Below are positions 63,407 through 64,000 of a DNA stretch of 64,000 bases, in pieces. Made by a program: the position numbers and the translations under genes. How positions within the stretch are numbered: the stretch's first letter is position 1; every line of letters starts with the position of its first letter. The notes below the pieces were generated by a model, which made no database searches, had not been told where the DNA came from, and saw nothing but the letters and a program-made list of their open reading frames with translations. Source of the stretch: Ectopseudomonas oleovorans (GTDB taxonomy: Bacteria > Pseudomonadota > Gammaproteobacteria > Pseudomonadales > Pseudomonadaceae); contig NZ_QASO01000042.1 of NCBI RefSeq assembly GCF_003052605.1, forward strand, positions 1-64,000, given 5' to 3'.

Positions 63407-64000
63407 GAACAAACCCAAACTGATCGTCTTTGCCGGCCCCAACGGCTCAGGTAAGACGTCGATCACCGAAACCCTGCGCGAGCACCACTGGCTGTCCGGC
63501 TGCACCTTCATCAATCCCGATGAAATGGCGCAGGAGGAGTTTGGCGGCTGGAACTCGGAAGAGGCTTTCAGGCAAGCAGCCGAAAAGGCTGAGCAATTGC
63601 GTGAACAGTGCCTACAGAGTGGTCGCAGCCTGGCCTTCGAGACAGTGTTGTCGACCGAGGACAAACTCGAATTCATTCGCCGGGCTATAAGTGCCGGCTT
63701 CTTCGTCCGGGTATTTTTCGTCAGTACCTCACACCCCGCCATCAACGCCTACCGAATTACCTACCGCTACATGGATGGCGGCCATGAAGTGCCAATCAGC
63801 AAGATCGTTTCTCGCTACACCAAGTCCATCGCCAACTGTGTCGCGCTGTCGTCTGTAGTAGATCGTCTCTATGTCTACGACAACTCTGTGAACGACCACA
63901 GCCCACGCCTGCTTTTTCGCACTCGTCAGGGCAGTCTCTGCAAGACCTATGCAGCCGACTCCGACATCCCCGACTGGGCCTTGCAGATCAAACATTGCAT
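63399..64000 (+). CDS. Zeta-toxin-like P-loop ATPase (partial, runs off window)
   Basis: 200 codons seen. Walker A FAGPNGSGKTSITE, then FINPDEMAQEEF, AEKAEQLREQCLQSGRSLAFETVLST and FFVRVFFVSTSHP, a recognised pattern of the zeta-toxin/AAA_33-type kinases. Zeta toxins phosphorylate UDP-GlcNAc; chromosomal relatives may be ATPases of other use. The reading frame is still open at 64000. Confidence 0.78.
   Translation, partial: MPENKPKLIVFAGPNGSGKTSITETLREHHWLSGCTFINPDEMAQEEFGGWNSEEAFRQAAEKAEQLREQCLQSGRSLAFETVLSTEDKLEFIRRAISAGFFVRVFFVSTSHPAINAYRITYRYMDGGHEVPISKIVSRYTKSIANCVALSSVVDRLYVYDNSVNDHSPRLLFRTRQGSLCKTYAADSDIPDWALQIKHC

Overview
The window is a high-GC gammaproteobacterial chromosome segment. 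Gene content and order (glcB, gbcA/gbcB, glyA-soxBDAG-purU-fdhA, typA-thiI-glnA-ntrBC, pilU/pilT-yggS-proC-yggT-yggU, creBCD) point to Pseudomonas, probably of the mendocina/pseudoalcaligenes type. No rRNA, tRNA or CRISPR was seen. REP-like palindromes of several families sit in many intergenic gaps.

Left third (1-26 kb) is worn. It opens with the end of an IS66-family element inserted in rarD. A GcvR-like ACT protein, a GNAT enzyme and malate synthase G (glcB) follow. Next come an LtaS-like sulfatase with a frameshift, a cNMP/CBS/DUF294 signalling protein with a DnaQ-like exonuclease, trhP (yegQ) and a two-subunit sodium:solute symporter whose large subunit has an in-frame TGA. Beyond lie a TonB-receptor remnant and the creBCD system, in which all three genes are broken. 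Between creD and creC, on the other strand, is an intact operon with a LexA-type SOS box: a FAN1-like VRR-NUC nuclease and a nuclease-helicase fusion. An AT-rich ORF that resembles an integron cassette follows it. A CBS protein, a chemoreceptor remnant, an HD-GYP protein and a PlsC-type acyltransferase close this part.

Middle (27-42 kb) is a glycine-betaine to glycine and formaldehyde pathway. GbcA/GbcB demethylate betaine; SoxBDAG oxidises sarcosine; GlyA, PurU and FdhA handle the one-carbon units; LtaE splits threonine. Several REP-like arrays interrupt the sox operon.

Right third (42-64 kb) is mostly housekeeping: rlmE (in an unusual place), a TrmH/SpoU methyltransferase, typA, thiI, glnA with a sigma-54 promoter, two DUF4124 proteins and ntrBC with an NtrC site. 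Then come a TM2 protein, a second operon with a LexA-type box (radical SAM plus DUF4130-type DNA-repair pair), pilU, pilT, yggS-proC-yggT-yggU, a dynamin-like GTPase, and at the edge a small ORF overlapping a zeta-toxin-like ATPase that runs out of the window.

The strongest lead is the pair of little-studied DNA-repair operons, each preceded by a CTG-N10-CAG box beginning CTGTATAAAAAA. The second is the concentration of broken genes between 5 and 25 kb.
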